A stretch of 48,587 nt of DNA from Pelagibacterales bacterium SAG-MED17. GTDB taxonomy: Bacteria > Pseudomonadota > Alphaproteobacteria > Pelagibacterales > Pelagibacteraceae. Positions 36,525 through 44,721 of the stretch are shown in pieces. The notes beneath the pieces are model-generated. The model saw only the letters and a program-made list of their open reading frames with translations, had not been told where the DNA came from and did not search any database. The stretch covers positions 1 to 48,587 of the forward strand of contig JACWDO010000007.1 of NCBI GenBank assembly GCA_014654115.1, read 5' to 3'. The translations under genes were made by a program, and so were the position numbers. How positions within the stretch are numbered: position 1 is the stretch's first letter; the number at the start of each line of letters is the position of its first letter.

Positions 36525-36662
36525 TTATTGGTAATAGGATATAAACCAATATTGGCCTCTTTTATCCATAGAATAAGTTTTATTTTTTCTACTTCTAGAC
36601 TTCCTAATTTCAGGTTTTTTATAACCAATAATATTCTTAAACGTTGATATAATCTTTAGCAT
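36525..36662 (-). CDS. Possible 45-residue basic small protein
   Basis: Not recognised. The minus strand carries a 45-codon frame from ATG 36662 to TAA 36525. It starts MLKIISTFKNIIGYKKPEI, has a basic middle (RKSRSRKNKT) and an aromatic end (GQYWFISYYQ). The composition is less Asn/Ile-random than typical noncoding frames here, and it fills a gap of 230 bases that is unusually long for this genome. Against it: only a weak purine-rich ribosome site, and it lies beyond the probable glnA terminator. It may be a real small basic protein or chance. Confidence 0.35.
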   Translation of the reverse strand: MLKIISTFKNIIGYKKPEIRKSRSRKNKTYSMDKRGQYWFISYYQ

Positions 36663-36670
36663 ATCTTTTT

Positions 36671-36738
36671 TTAACAAAAAAAAATGAAATTAGAATTCTA
36701 ATATGGGAATACCTGCTATTACTGCAGGTAATCCCATA
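36671..36738 (-). terminator. Strong hairpin plus palindrome and T-run downstream of glnA
   Basis: 36702-36738 folds into a stem of 14 pairs with one A-A mismatch and a 7-base loop (arms TATGGGAATACCTGC and GCAGGTAATCCCATA). It begins 12 bases after the glnA stop. Reading on along the minus strand, a 14-base perfect palindrome with core TAGAATTCTA (36689-36702) and a T9 run (complement of 36676-36684) follow. This fits a rho-independent terminator for glnA. On the plus strand the same hairpin could end the suf transcript. Stability is much above the AT-rich background. Confidence 0.6.
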
Positions 36739-36750
36739 AAAATAAGCTTT

Positions 36751-38157
36751 TTAACAGCTATAATACATGTCAAATTCGATAGGGTGCGGTGTATGTTCAA
36801 AATTATGAATTTCTTCATATTTAAGTTCAATGTACGCATCTATCTGATCATCAGTAAATACATTACCTTGAGTTAAGAAGCCTCTATCTTTATCTAAAGC
36901 TTCCATTGCCTCTCTTAAAGAACCGCAAACAGTTGGTACTTTTTTAACTTGCTTTTCTGATAAAGCATAAAGGTCTTTGTCAAACGATTTACCTGGATCA
37001 ATTTTATTTTTTATTCCATCAATTCCAGCCATAAGCATGGAAGCAAAAGTTAAATATGGATTACCAGAAGCATCAGGAAATCTTATTTCACATCTTGCAC
37101 CTTTTTTACTTAATGTAATTGGTATTCTACATGACGCTGATCTGTTTCTTGCTGAGTATGCGAGTAAAACTGGAGCTTCAAATCCTGGAATTAATCTCTT
37201 ATAACTATTTGTAGTAGCATTTGAAAATGCATTTATAGCTTTAGCATGTTTCAACACACCACCAATATAATACAATGCTGTCTGTGAAAGATTTGCATAT
37301 TTATTTCCGGAAAACAGTGGATTCTTGCCTTTCCAAATAGATTGGTGAACATGCATTCCAGATCCGTTATCTCCTTTTACAGGTTTTGGCATAAATGTTG
37401 CAGTTTTACCAAAAGAGTGAGTAACCATTTGAACTACGTATTTATATAATTGAACATTATCAGCTTGATCAACTAAAGTTCCAAATAACATGCCTAACTC
37501 ATGTTGACTGGGAGCAACTTCATGGTGATGTTTTTCAACCTTTATCCCAACATCCCTTAAACCTTTTAAATATTCGCCTCTCATATCTTGAGCACTATCT
37601 ACAGGTGGAACAGGAAAGTATCCTCCCTTAACTCCAGGTCTATGACCCATGTTTCCATTAGCATAAGATTTACCTGAGTTATAAGGTCCTTCAGTACTAT
37701 CTATTGAAAAACCTGTTTCATTCATTTCATTTTTAATTTTTACATCATCAAATACAAAAAATTCTGGTTCTGGTCCAAAATAGGCTTTATCTCCAATTCC
37801 TGTTTTTTTTAAGTATGCCTCAGCTTTTTTTGCAATTCCTCTTGGATCTCTTTCGTAAGGAGTTCTTTTTACTGCATCTAAAACGTCACAAAACAAAATC
37901 ATGGTATTATGAGACGTATAAGGGTCGATAACTGTTCTACTTAGGTCTGGCTTTAATATCATATCAGACTCGTTAATTGCTTTCCAACCAGCAATAGACG
38001 ATCCATCAAAAAAAACGCCGTCGTTTAACATTTCGTCATCAACAATTGTTGTATCCATAGTTACATGTTGAAGTTTACCCCTAGGATCTGTAAATCTTAA
38101 ATCTACAAATTCTACATCTTTTGTTTTCATTAGTTTTAAAACGTCTTTAGCGCTCAT
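36751..38157 (-). CDS. glnA: Type I glutamine synthetase
   Basis: A 468-residue GS-I that makes glutamine from glutamate, ammonia and ATP. Visible are the N-terminal VEFVDLRFTDPRGKLQHVTM, the latch FDGSSIAGWKAINESDM, metal-ligand region GPEPEFFVFD, HHEVAPSQHELG, the ATP loop FMPKPVKGDNGSGMHVHQS, and RNRSASCRIP. The adenylylation-loop tyrosine (FDKDLYALSEKQ) is kept, so GlnE-type control is possible. A ribosome-binding site AGGAG lies just upstream of the ATG (ATAGGAGATTTTATG). It is monocistronic as far as seen; no glnB or amtB is adjacent. Confidence 0.97.
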   Translation of the reverse strand: MSAKDVLKLMKTKDVEFVDLRFTDPRGKLQHVTMDTTIVDDEMLNDGVFFDGSSIAGWKAINESDMILKPDLSRTVIDPYTSHNTMILFCDVLDAVKRTPYERDPRGIAKKAEAYLKKTGIGDKAYFGPEPEFFVFDDVKIKNEMNETGFSIDSTEGPYNSGKSYANGNMGHRPGVKGGYFPVPPVDSAQDMRGEYLKGLRDVGIKVEKHHHEVAPSQHELGMLFGTLVDQADNVQLYKYVVQMVTHSFGKTATFMPKPVKGDNGSGMHVHQSIWKGKNPLFSGNKYANLSQTALYYIGGVLKHAKAINAFSNATTNSYKRLIPGFEAPVLLAYSARNRSASCRIPITLSKKGARCEIRFPDASGNPYLTFASMLMAGIDGIKNKIDPGKSFDKDLYALSEKQVKKVPTVCGSLREAMEALDKDRGFLTQGNVFTDDQIDAYIELKYEEIHNFEHTPHPIEFDMYYSC

Positions 38158-38249
38158 AAAATCTCCTATAATTTTTTAATTTTCTTATCAGTTAAGAAAA
38201 GATAAATAATGCCTATAAAATAGATATCACATATGCTTTTTTTACATAT

Positions 38250-38279
38250 ATATTAACCCTAAAAATTTGGAATTTTCAA
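38250..38279 (-). promoter_or_regulatory. Possible glnA promoter
   Basis: On the minus strand TTGAAA (38279-38274), 18 bases, then TAATAT (38255-38250) fits a sigma-70 type promoter about 95 bases before the glnA start. No sigma-54 -24/-12 element or NtrC site is evident in the 141-base gap. AT-rich DNA gives many chance matches, so this is tentative. Confidence 0.35.
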
Positions 38280-38298
38280 TCAATCTTAAGTTGCAAAA

Positions 38299-38778
38299 AT
38301 GAGTTTATTAAACAAAGAACCAGTTAAAAGAGCTGAAAAAGCATTAAAACAGTTCAATGAGACTTTATCAGTCACAGAATTAGAAAATACTGCAAGAACA
38401 GCAATTGATGCAGCAACGTCATTAAACTGTGAGGTAGGAGCAATTGTCAAAAGCTTACTTTTTAAAAATGGAGATAATTATTTTTTATGTTTGGTATCTG
38501 GTGACAAAAGATGTTCATTAAACAAACTAAAAAAATTTTTTAATAGTAAAGATTTAAGTATGGCATCTCCAGATGAAGTGAAAGATCAAACTGGATATAC
38601 GATTGGAGGGGTTTCACCTATTGGTCATATAAATAGTTTACAGATATTAGTTGATAGTTCATTAAACAGGTTTAAAGATTTGTATGCTGCTGCAGGACAT
38701 CCTAATTGTATTTTCAAAATCAACTTTAAAGATCTGTTAAAATTAACTAATGGTTCATTAGAAGATATTGTAGAATGA
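38299..38778 (+). CDS. YbaK/EbsC-family aminoacyl-tRNA deacylase
   Basis: A 159-residue single-domain protein of the YbaK/ProX group, which hydrolyses mischarged aminoacyl-tRNAs. It shows LENTARTAIDAATSLNCEVG, IVKSLLFKNGDNYFLCLVSG with the conserved lysine after IV, a DEVKDQTGYTIGGVSPIGH region with the GGVSP signature, and LYAAAGHPNCIFKINF. The GxxSP loop and HP motif are typical active-site features. It overlaps the downstream permease gene by 4 bases (ATGA), so the two are co-translated. Precise tRNA specificity is unknown. Confidence 0.88.
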   Translation: MSLLNKEPVKRAEKALKQFNETLSVTELENTARTAIDAATSLNCEVGAIVKSLLFKNGDNYFLCLVSGDKRCSLNKLKKFFNSKDLSMASPDEVKDQTGYTIGGVSPIGHINSLQILVDSSLNRFKDLYAAAGHPNCIFKINFKDLLKLTNGSLEDIVE

Positions 38779-39668
38779 AAACTCCAAATACTACCGATTA
38801 TTTTATTCTTACTTTTTTAGCTTTACTTTGGGCTTCAGCTTTTTTTAATATTAAAATTGCAACATACTCTTATGGACCGATAACGATAGCCTTTTTAAGA
38901 ATTTTTTTTGGGATGATACCACTATTGTTACTTTGTTATTTCAAAAAAATTAAAATCGAAGCTTTTTCAAAGGATTGGAAATGGTTTGCAGCAATTGGTA
39001 TTATTAATTTAGTTATACCTTTTTTTCTAATAGCATACGGAGTTCAAAAAGTTCAAAGTAACCTAGCAGCAATTTTAATGTCGACTACACCCATAAGTGC
39101 AACGATACTTGCACATTTTTTTGCTAAGGGAGAGAGGATCAATTTAATAAAAATATTTGGAATAGTTTTAGGTTTTTCAGGAATTGTTTATATGTTCTCA
39201 GAAAATTTACTTATAAATAACGAAAATTTATTCTCTGCACTTATGATACTTTTAGGATCTACTTTTTATGTTATAGGAGGAATTTTAACATTAAAAATTA
39301 GTAATAAAAAAAATGAAAATGTAACTGCATCAATTCTTATTTGGGGAGCTATTATTGTTTGTCCAATATCACTAATATTTGAGCAACCTTGGAATTTAAA
39401 TCCCTCATTAGAGTCCACATTATCTTTGATTTATCTTGGTATTTTTCCAACTGGAATAGCATGGCTATTAAGATTTATGATTTTAAAGAAAAATGGCTTA
39501 GTTTTTCAAAGTCAGGTCGCTTATTTAATACCAATTTTTGGTGTAATTTTAGGATATATTTTCCTAAATGAATTAGTGACACCTAAAATTTTAATTGCTC
39601 TATGTGCTGTTGTCTTAGGAATTTACTTTGTAAAAAAAGCAGGGGATAAAAAAATACAGAATATATAA
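38775..39668 (+). CDS. EamA/DMT-superfamily permease
   Basis: A 297-residue inner-membrane transporter with about ten hydrophobic segments and two EamA repeats. LTFLALLWASAFFNIKIA opens the first repeat, with YGPITIAFLRIFFGMIPLL following, and AILMSTTPISATILAHFFAK closes it. The second repeat contains LIYLGIFPTGIAWLLRF and YLIPIFGVILGYIFLNE. It resembles amino-acid or metabolite exporters of the RhaT/EamA type, but substrate cannot be assigned. Coupling to a YbaK-type deacylase by a 4-base overlap may be only genome compaction. It is unrelated in detail to the DMT gene at 542. Confidence 0.85.
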   Translation: MKTPNTTDYFILTFLALLWASAFFNIKIATYSYGPITIAFLRIFFGMIPLLLLCYFKKIKIEAFSKDWKWFAAIGIINLVIPFFLIAYGVQKVQSNLAAILMSTTPISATILAHFFAKGERINLIKIFGIVLGFSGIVYMFSENLLINNENLFSALMILLGSTFYVIGGILTLKISNKKNENVTASILIWGAIIVCPISLIFEQPWNLNPSLESTLSLIYLGIFPTGIAWLLRFMILKKNGLVFQSQVAYLIPIFGVILGYIFLNELVTPKILIALCAVVLGIYFVKKAGDKKIQNI

Positions 39669-39693
39669 AAATAAATAATTCTAATTTATTTTT
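39667..39693. terminator. Weak bidirectional AT hairpin between convergent genes
   Basis: AAAAATAAAT (39667-39676) pairs with ATTTATTTTT (39684-39693) around a 7-base loop, spanning the 12-base gap between the permease stop and the iolG stop. T-runs follow on either strand. The stem is all A-T and therefore weak, but its position suits a shared terminator. Confidence 0.4.
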
Positions 39694-40697
39694 AATTTTT
39701 CAAATTTTTTTGACTTAACTGACTTTTGCGCACCCTCTGCTAAAATTATAGACTTTCTTCCATCTTCAAAAACAGCTCTAGGTTTAATATTTTTTTTACA
39801 AAATTTTGCTAGGTCATATAATTGCAAACTAAAAGCTTCTGCGTATCTCTCTATAAAAAAATGGAGGAGAGGGGATTTATTATTTGTAGAATTTTTTAAA
39901 AAAAGATTGGTTTCTGTATCTCTTTTATTATCGGAAATCATCATTCCTTTTGTGCCAAAAAGCTCAACCCTTTGGTCATAACCAAAACTACAATGTCTTG
40001 AATTAGTTATAACGCATTGTACTCCTTTTCTCGACTTAAGCACCGTAGTCGCAAGCTCAAAGTCTTTTATCTTATTAAACCTTTGGTCTGATATATTACT
40101 TCCAGTAGCAAATACTGATATAAATTCATCTGAACCCAAGTAATATCTTGCTAAATCAAAATCATGAATCATCATATCTTTAAAAATACCCCCCGAAACT
40201 TTTAAATAAGATAATGAAGGAGGAGCAGGGTCTCGACTAGTTATGATAATTTTCTCTAGTTTGCCTATTTTATTTTTTAACAAATTCTTTTTTAGTAAAT
40301 TATGTCCAGGATCATATCTTCTATTAAAACCTATTTGTACTTTAGGATTAAGTTTTTTAATTTTCTTTAGAGATGAATTAATTTTATTTAGATTTAAATC
40401 TAGTGGTTTTTCACAAAAGACTACTTTTTTATATTTCGCACCCTTTTCAATAAACTTTAAATGCGTAGAAGTAGAGGAGGCTATAAAAATACATTTAATT
40501 TCGTTATCTTTAAAAGCGATATCTGGATTATTTATTGAAATAGCATTAAATCTTTTTGAAATTTTGCTTGATAAATTTTTATTTAAATCAAAAACATATT
40601 TTAAATCAAATTCACTATTTTTTCTTAAATTATCAGCATGCATCTGGCCAATTCTACCAAGGCCAAACAGAGCAGTTTTTATTTTATTTTTACCCAT
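39681..40697 (-). CDS. iolG: Inositol 2-dehydrogenase-like (Gfo/Idh/MocA) oxidoreductase
   Basis: A 338-residue NAD-dependent oxidoreductase. The Rossmann motif is TALFGLGRIGQMHADNL, with the EKP motif in KKVVFCEKPLDLNL, QIGFNRRYDPGHNLLKK near residue 120, and GGIFKDMMIHDFDLARYYLG with the substrate-binding Asp and His. These features closely match bacterial myo-inositol 2-dehydrogenases. It overlaps the end of a second Gfo/Idh/MocA gene upstream by 19 bases and lies near iolE on the other strand, supporting an inositol or related polyol role. Other iol genes are not in view. Confidence 0.82.
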   Translation of the reverse strand: MGKNKIKTALFGLGRIGQMHADNLRKNSEFDLKYVFDLNKNLSSKISKRFNAISINNPDIAFKDNEIKCIFIASSTSTHLKFIEKGAKYKKVVFCEKPLDLNLNKINSSLKKIKKLNPKVQIGFNRRYDPGHNLLKKNLLKNKIGKLEKIIITSRDPAPPSLSYLKVSGGIFKDMMIHDFDLARYYLGSDEFISVFATGSNISDQRFNKIKDFELATTVLKSRKGVQCVITNSRHCSFGYDQRVELFGTKGMMISDNKRDTETNLFLKNSTNNKSPLLHFFIERYAEAFSLQLYDLAKFCKKNIKPRAVFEDGRKSIILAEGAQKSVKSKKFEKLKIN

Positions 40698-41824
40698 CTT
40701 TTTTTTTTATTTGAAACTTTGCAAGCTTCAATAAATTTTGCAGTTTCAAGTCCCTCATCCTCATTTGGGTAAAAGTACCTTTTTTTTGCATTATTTTTCA
40801 AAGAATCTGCAAATTCGCGATAAATATTTGCAAATGCATCCAAATATCCTTCTGGATGACCAAATTTTAATCTAGAAAATTTTTTAGACAATTCAGCATT
40901 AAAAAAACCTCTTTCAATAAATTTAACAGCACCATTAGATGGATTAAGTTTTAAATAGTTTGGATCGTTTTGAACCCATTCCAAACTTCCTTTCGTTCCA
41001 AATATTCTTATTCGTAATCCATAAACTCCGCCTCTAGCCATCACACTGGTCCAAAACATTCCTTTAGCTCCGTTATTAAAATTAATCATTACTTGAGCAT
41101 TGTTGTCCATTTTAATTTTATTTGAAACTTGTTTAATATCTGCAAAAATAGTTTCACCTTTTAAGCCTGATATATAAGTTGCCATATGATATGCATGGGA
41201 GCCAATTTCATTCAAGACTGCTGAGGCTCCAACAATATTTTTATCTATTTTCCATTTAAACTTTTTCTTTGCATTTTTTTGTGAGATATTTTCTCCACCT
41301 GACCAATCTTGAACATATTCAACATTTACATATTCAACTTTTCCAATTTTACCTTTTTCAACCAATAATTTAGCTTCTCTAACCATAGGATAAGCAGAAT
41401 AATTATGTGTTAAAGCATACTTAATTTTTTTATTTGATTTTATTTTTTTGAATAATTTTTTAGCTTGAGTAAGATTTCCAGCGAATGGTTTATCAGAAAT
41501 TATATGAATATTTTTATCAATAAATTTTTCAGCAATAATCTGGTGACTTGAAGGAGGTGTCATTATTGCAACAACGTTTATACCATCTTCTCTCGCTGCT
41601 TCACTTTCAGCCATTTCTTTAAAATTTGAATAGCATCTCTCTTTTAAAATACCTAAGCTTTGGCCAAAGCTTTTAGATAGTTTTGAATTTCTGGAAAAAA
41701 CACCAGCAACTATCTCATATTGATTATCAAATCTTGATGAAATTCTATGAACATGACCAATCCAAGATTTTGGACCACCTCCAACTACGCCAAGCTGAAT
41801 TTTTTTTCCTTTAATTAATCTCAT
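40679..41824 (-). CDS. Gfo/Idh/MocA-family oxidoreductase, inositol-cluster type
   Basis: A 381-residue oxidoreductase distinct from its neighbour. The N-terminus LGVVGGGPKSWIGHVHRISS has the unusually extended loop of a large subgroup of Gfo/Idh/MocA enzymes found with inositol and sugar catabolic genes. IISDKPFAGN replaces EKP by DKP, and GASAVLNEIGSHAYHMATYI supplies the substrate-site Glu and His. RIFGTKGSLEWVQNDPNYL lies in the C-terminal domain. Start 41824 is chosen over an upstream ATG at 41905 because the Rossmann fold begins there and the longer form would overlap iolE. It faces iolE divergently across 31 bases. Confidence 0.8.
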   Translation of the reverse strand: MRLIKGKKIQLGVVGGGPKSWIGHVHRISSRFDNQYEIVAGVFSRNSKLSKSFGQSLGILKERCYSNFKEMAESEAAREDGINVVAIMTPPSSHQIIAEKFIDKNIHIISDKPFAGNLTQAKKLFKKIKSNKKIKYALTHNYSAYPMVREAKLLVEKGKIGKVEYVNVEYVQDWSGGENISQKNAKKKFKWKIDKNIVGASAVLNEIGSHAYHMATYISGLKGETIFADIKQVSNKIKMDNNAQVMINFNNGAKGMFWTSVMARGGVYGLRIRIFGTKGSLEWVQNDPNYLKLNPSNGAVKFIERGFFNAELSKKFSRLKFGHPEGYLDAFANIYREFADSLKNNAKKRYFYPNEDEGLETAKFIEACKVSNKKKRWVKIK

Positions 41825-41855
41825 GATTAAATATATCTTAACAAATAAAAAATTT

Positions 41856-42758
41856 ATGTCAGTAAAATTAGGTATAGCACCAATTGCATGGAGTAATGAT
41901 GACATGCCTGAGCTAGGCGGAGATACTCCTCTAGAGCAATGTTTGTCAGAGGCAAGTCAGGCTGGATTTGTTGGAATAGAATCAGGTGGTAAATTCCCAA
42001 AAACATCTGAAAAATTATTACCAAAATTAGATAAATATAACTTAAAATTATGTTCTGGTTGGTATAGCGGAAATCTTAGAAAAAATTCTGTCGAACAAGA
42101 AAAAAATTTAATTCAAGACCAACTTAAATTATTTAAAGATTGTGAAGCTCCATGTATCGTTTTTGCTGAAGTTTTTGGTTCAATACAGGGTGATCCAACA
42201 AAAAAACTTTCCAATAGACCCAAGATGACGGATCAAGAATGGAAAGATTATTGCACAAAAATATCTGAACTTGCAAAATATCTTGAAGACGAAGGTATGC
42301 CTTTAGCTTATCACCATCATATGGGTACAGTAATAGAAACAGAAGAAGAAACTATTAGATTGCTAGAAAATACAAATGATAGTGTAAAATTAACTTTAGA
42401 TACCGGTCATATGCTATTTGCTCAGGGAAATTCAATTAATATAATAAATAAATTTAAGGAAAGAGTAATCCATATTCACTGCAAAGATATTAGGGAGGAA
42501 GTATTAAAAAAAGCTCTTTCTGAAGATTTAAGTTTTAGGGATGCTTTTTTAGAAGGTGCTTTTACCGTACCTGGCGATGGGTGTATCGACTATAAACCAC
42601 TGTTTGATATTTTAAAAAAAAATAATTATCAAGGTTGGCTTGTTGTAGAAGCTGAACAAGACCCTAAAAAAGCTAATCCACTTGAATATGCTATTAAGGG
42701 TTACAAATATATTACAGATACTTTAAAGAAATCAAATTTAGAGATTAATAATCTATAA
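41856..42758 (+). CDS. iolE: Myo-inosose-2 dehydratase-like TIM-barrel protein
   Basis: A 300-residue xylose-isomerase-fold protein closely resembling IolE, which dehydrates scyllo-inosose in inositol breakdown. It starts KLGIAPIAWSNDDMPELGGD and continues with GFVGIESGGKFPK. The metal-site segment is MPLAYHHHMGTVIETEEE, followed by LTLDTGHMLFAQGN, VIHIHCKDIREEVL, FTVPGDGCIDYKP and GWLVVEAEQDPKKANPLEY. Start 41856 is preferred to an upstream ATG at 41823 that would collide with the divergent dehydrogenase. Its stop overlaps the convergent gene by 6 bases. Confidence 0.88.
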   Translation: MSVKLGIAPIAWSNDDMPELGGDTPLEQCLSEASQAGFVGIESGGKFPKTSEKLLPKLDKYNLKLCSGWYSGNLRKNSVEQEKNLIQDQLKLFKDCEAPCIVFAEVFGSIQGDPTKKLSNRPKMTDQEWKDYCTKISELAKYLEDEGMPLAYHHHMGTVIETEEETIRLLENTNDSVKLTLDTGHMLFAQGNSINIINKFKERVIHIHCKDIREEVLKKALSEDLSFRDAFLEGAFTVPGDGCIDYKPLFDILKKNNYQGWLVVEAEQDPKKANPLEYAIKGYKYITDTLKKSNLEINNL

Positions 42759-43709
42759 TTTTACTTTTTTACTATCTTCAAGTTTACCATCAAAAAAATC
42801 AAAAATATTTTGAATAGTTTCTTTTGCCATCCTTGTCATACATTCTTCAGTGAATGCTGCAGCATGAGGACTAAGGAAAACTTTTTCATTTTTTAAGAGA
42901 GGATTATCAGCCTCTGGAGGCTCTACGTCAAATACATCAATTCCTGCTCCAAAAATCAAATTTTCTTTCAAAGCCCTATCTAAATCTTTTTCATTTATAA
43001 TACCGCCTCTTGCAGCATTTATGATGATGCAGTTTTTTTTCATCGTTTTTAAAAGTTCGAAATTTATAATATTTTTAGTTTGATCCGTTAAAGGTATATG
43101 GAGTGAGACAGCATCCATATCTTTAATAGCCTTTGATAAATCTTCAACTTTTTTACCACCCATTTTGCTTATTGTTTCTGAGTCTACAAATGGGTCGTAA
43201 ACAAAAACGTTCATTTCAAATCCTAAACATCTTTTAATCAATGCTTTTCCAATTCTTCCAAATCCAGCTATAAGAATATTTTTATCCCAAATCTCTATAG
43301 TTTTTGGTAATTTATTTCGTTCAGTAAATTTTCCACTTTTAACCGAATGGTCATACATACTCTTTCTTTTTGAGATACTTAAAAGCATGAAAAGTACATG
43401 TTCTGCAACTGCTACAGCATTTGCTGTTGCAGTTATTGCTACATCGATATTTCCCTTTTTACAGCTATTTAAATCAATATTATCGTAACCAACTCCATGT
43501 CTTGAAATTATTTTAAGGTTTTTCGCATTTTCAATTGCCTCTGCAGGCAACATTGATGTTCTTAAAGAAACCGCATCTGCATCAACAATTTTTTGTTTCA
43601 CGTTTTCAACGCTTAAATCTTCAACTACTTCGTATTTATAGTTACTATTACTTTTTAATAACTCCATACCTTTTTCATGAATAGGTTGAACAATTAGAAT
43701 TTTTTTCAT
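42753..43709 (-). CDS. D-2-hydroxyacid dehydrogenase (SerA-like)
   Basis: A 318-residue NAD-dependent D-isomer 2-hydroxyacid dehydrogenase. The N-terminal catalytic half includes ISRHGVGYDNIDL. The nucleotide motif is LIAGFGRIGKALIKRCLGFE near residue 150, the catalytic Arg is in INAARGGIINEKDL, the Glu in FGAGIDVFDVEPPEADNP, and the His in LSPHAAAFTEE. It lacks the ACT regulatory domain of biosynthetic SerA, so a catabolic hydroxy-acid or glyoxylate/hydroxypyruvate type role is more likely. It is the last gene of a four-gene minus-strand run, 17 bases after the phytanoyl-CoA-dioxygenase-like gene. Confidence 0.88.
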   Translation of the reverse strand: MKKILIVQPIHEKGMELLKSNSNYKYEVVEDLSVENVKQKIVDADAVSLRTSMLPAEAIENAKNLKIISRHGVGYDNIDLNSCKKGNIDVAITATANAVAVAEHVLFMLLSISKRKSMYDHSVKSGKFTERNKLPKTIEIWDKNILIAGFGRIGKALIKRCLGFEMNVFVYDPFVDSETISKMGGKKVEDLSKAIKDMDAVSLHIPLTDQTKNIINFELLKTMKKNCIIINAARGGIINEKDLDRALKENLIFGAGIDVFDVEPPEADNPLLKNEKVFLSPHAAAFTEECMTRMAKETIQNIFDFFDGKLEDSKKVKL

Positions 43710-43726
43710 AATTTTAAAAATTGAAA

Positions 43727-44716
43727 TTATACTAGTCTAGCAAGATCTCTTTTGCTATTTTTAAATGTCGGAAGTGGATATTTAAATGCATACTTTCTTG
43801 GAATACATTTATTCTTTGCCTTTTCCCATAAAGCAATCCATTGCTTATAGTTGTGGATAGTAATATTTTTTTTGTCTTTGCTTCTTACATAAAAATTTGG
43901 CAAAGGTTTTCTACCAGATGGAGTTCCAGCTCTATTATATCTTAAATCAGCGCTAATTCTAAAATCGTTAGATCTATTAGGCAATGAACAATGAATTGAG
44001 TGTTTGTGCAAAATTATAATATCGCCAACATCAGCCTCCAGAAAAGCTGGTTGGTATTTATCAAGTAGTTTACTATCTTTTATTTCGACTTGACCTCTAT
44101 ATCCCGATATATGATTCAATAGTCCTAATTTATTAATTTCTTTCACTGTAATCATACATCCATTTTTTTTTGTAGTTTTAGTAAATGGAATCCACACAGT
44201 AACCATATCGGTTAATCTTTGTCCCAAAGACGATAATACTGCTGCATCCTGATGCCATGGCGTTCTGCCTGAGAGACCATCGTGAACAGAATGTTTAGGT
44301 AGTTTTTTTTCAGGTTGTTTAATTCTTGTATTTTGAACAGGATTTGACAGAATTTCTGGCCCTAATAATTTTTCAACTACATCCAAGATTTTTTTGTGAT
44401 TTATTAAATTCCACAAAGATTGAGATGCAAAATAATCACTATCTTTCTTTACATGATCTCTTGGAAGTCTAGTATTAAAATATTGATCAAGATCATAAAT
44501 ATTTAGCTTTGAAATGTATGTGTATTTTTTCCTAAAGTTATATTCAAAAATCTTTTCTTTCATGTGGTCTGGAGCAAATTTATGAACTAAATTGTCCATT
44601 ACATATTCCATGTCATTTAAAATTGGTTTTAAATCTTTATTGAAGTTGAGAACATTTCTTACTCTTAAGAAGCCATCTCTATCTAAAATACTCTTTAATT
44701 TATTCTTAATCTGCAT
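43727..44716 (-). CDS. Phytanoyl-CoA dioxygenase (PhyH) family oxygenase
   Basis: A 329-residue Fe(II)/2-oxoglutarate-dependent oxygenase. The Fe-binding HxD is in RTPWHQDAAVLSSLG near residue 155. The distal His is in ILHKHSIHCSLPNRSNDF, with the 2-oxoglutarate-binding Arg in FRISADLRYNRAG. The N-terminus GFLRVRNVLNF is family-like. PhyH proteins hydroxylate small organic substrates including fatty acyl-CoAs, ectoine and phosphonates; the target here cannot be read off. It lies 5 bases after a second 2-oxoglutarate oxygenase gene and 17 before a hydroxyacid dehydrogenase, suggesting that its product is oxidised next. Confidence 0.83.
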   Translation of the reverse strand: MQIKNKLKSILDRDGFLRVRNVLNFNKDLKPILNDMEYVMDNLVHKFAPDHMKEKIFEYNFRKKYTYISKLNIYDLDQYFNTRLPRDHVKKDSDYFASQSLWNLINHKKILDVVEKLLGPEILSNPVQNTRIKQPEKKLPKHSVHDGLSGRTPWHQDAAVLSSLGQRLTDMVTVWIPFTKTTKKNGCMITVKEINKLGLLNHISGYRGQVEIKDSKLLDKYQPAFLEADVGDIIILHKHSIHCSLPNRSNDFRISADLRYNRAGTPSGRKPLPNFYVRSKDKKNITIHNYKQWIALWEKAKNKCIPRKYAFKYPLPTFKNSKRDLARLV

Positions 44717-44721
44717 ATTCT

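Noticed and set aside
36525-36662. A toxin-antitoxin partner next to the hairpin
   Set aside because: Only one small frame is present, no antitoxin-like DNA-binding partner is adjacent, and the sequence matches no toxin family I recognise.
38158-38298. Riboswitch or sigma-54 control region before glnA
   Set aside because: No GG/GC -24/-12 element, NtrC palindrome, or recognisable aptamer core was found in the 141 bases; only a tentative sigma-70 promoter is listed.
41825-41905. Longer N-terminus for the Gfo/Idh/MocA protein starting at 41905
   Set aside because: The extension overlaps the start of iolE, is hydrophobic without family support, and the Rossmann motif fits a start at 41824.
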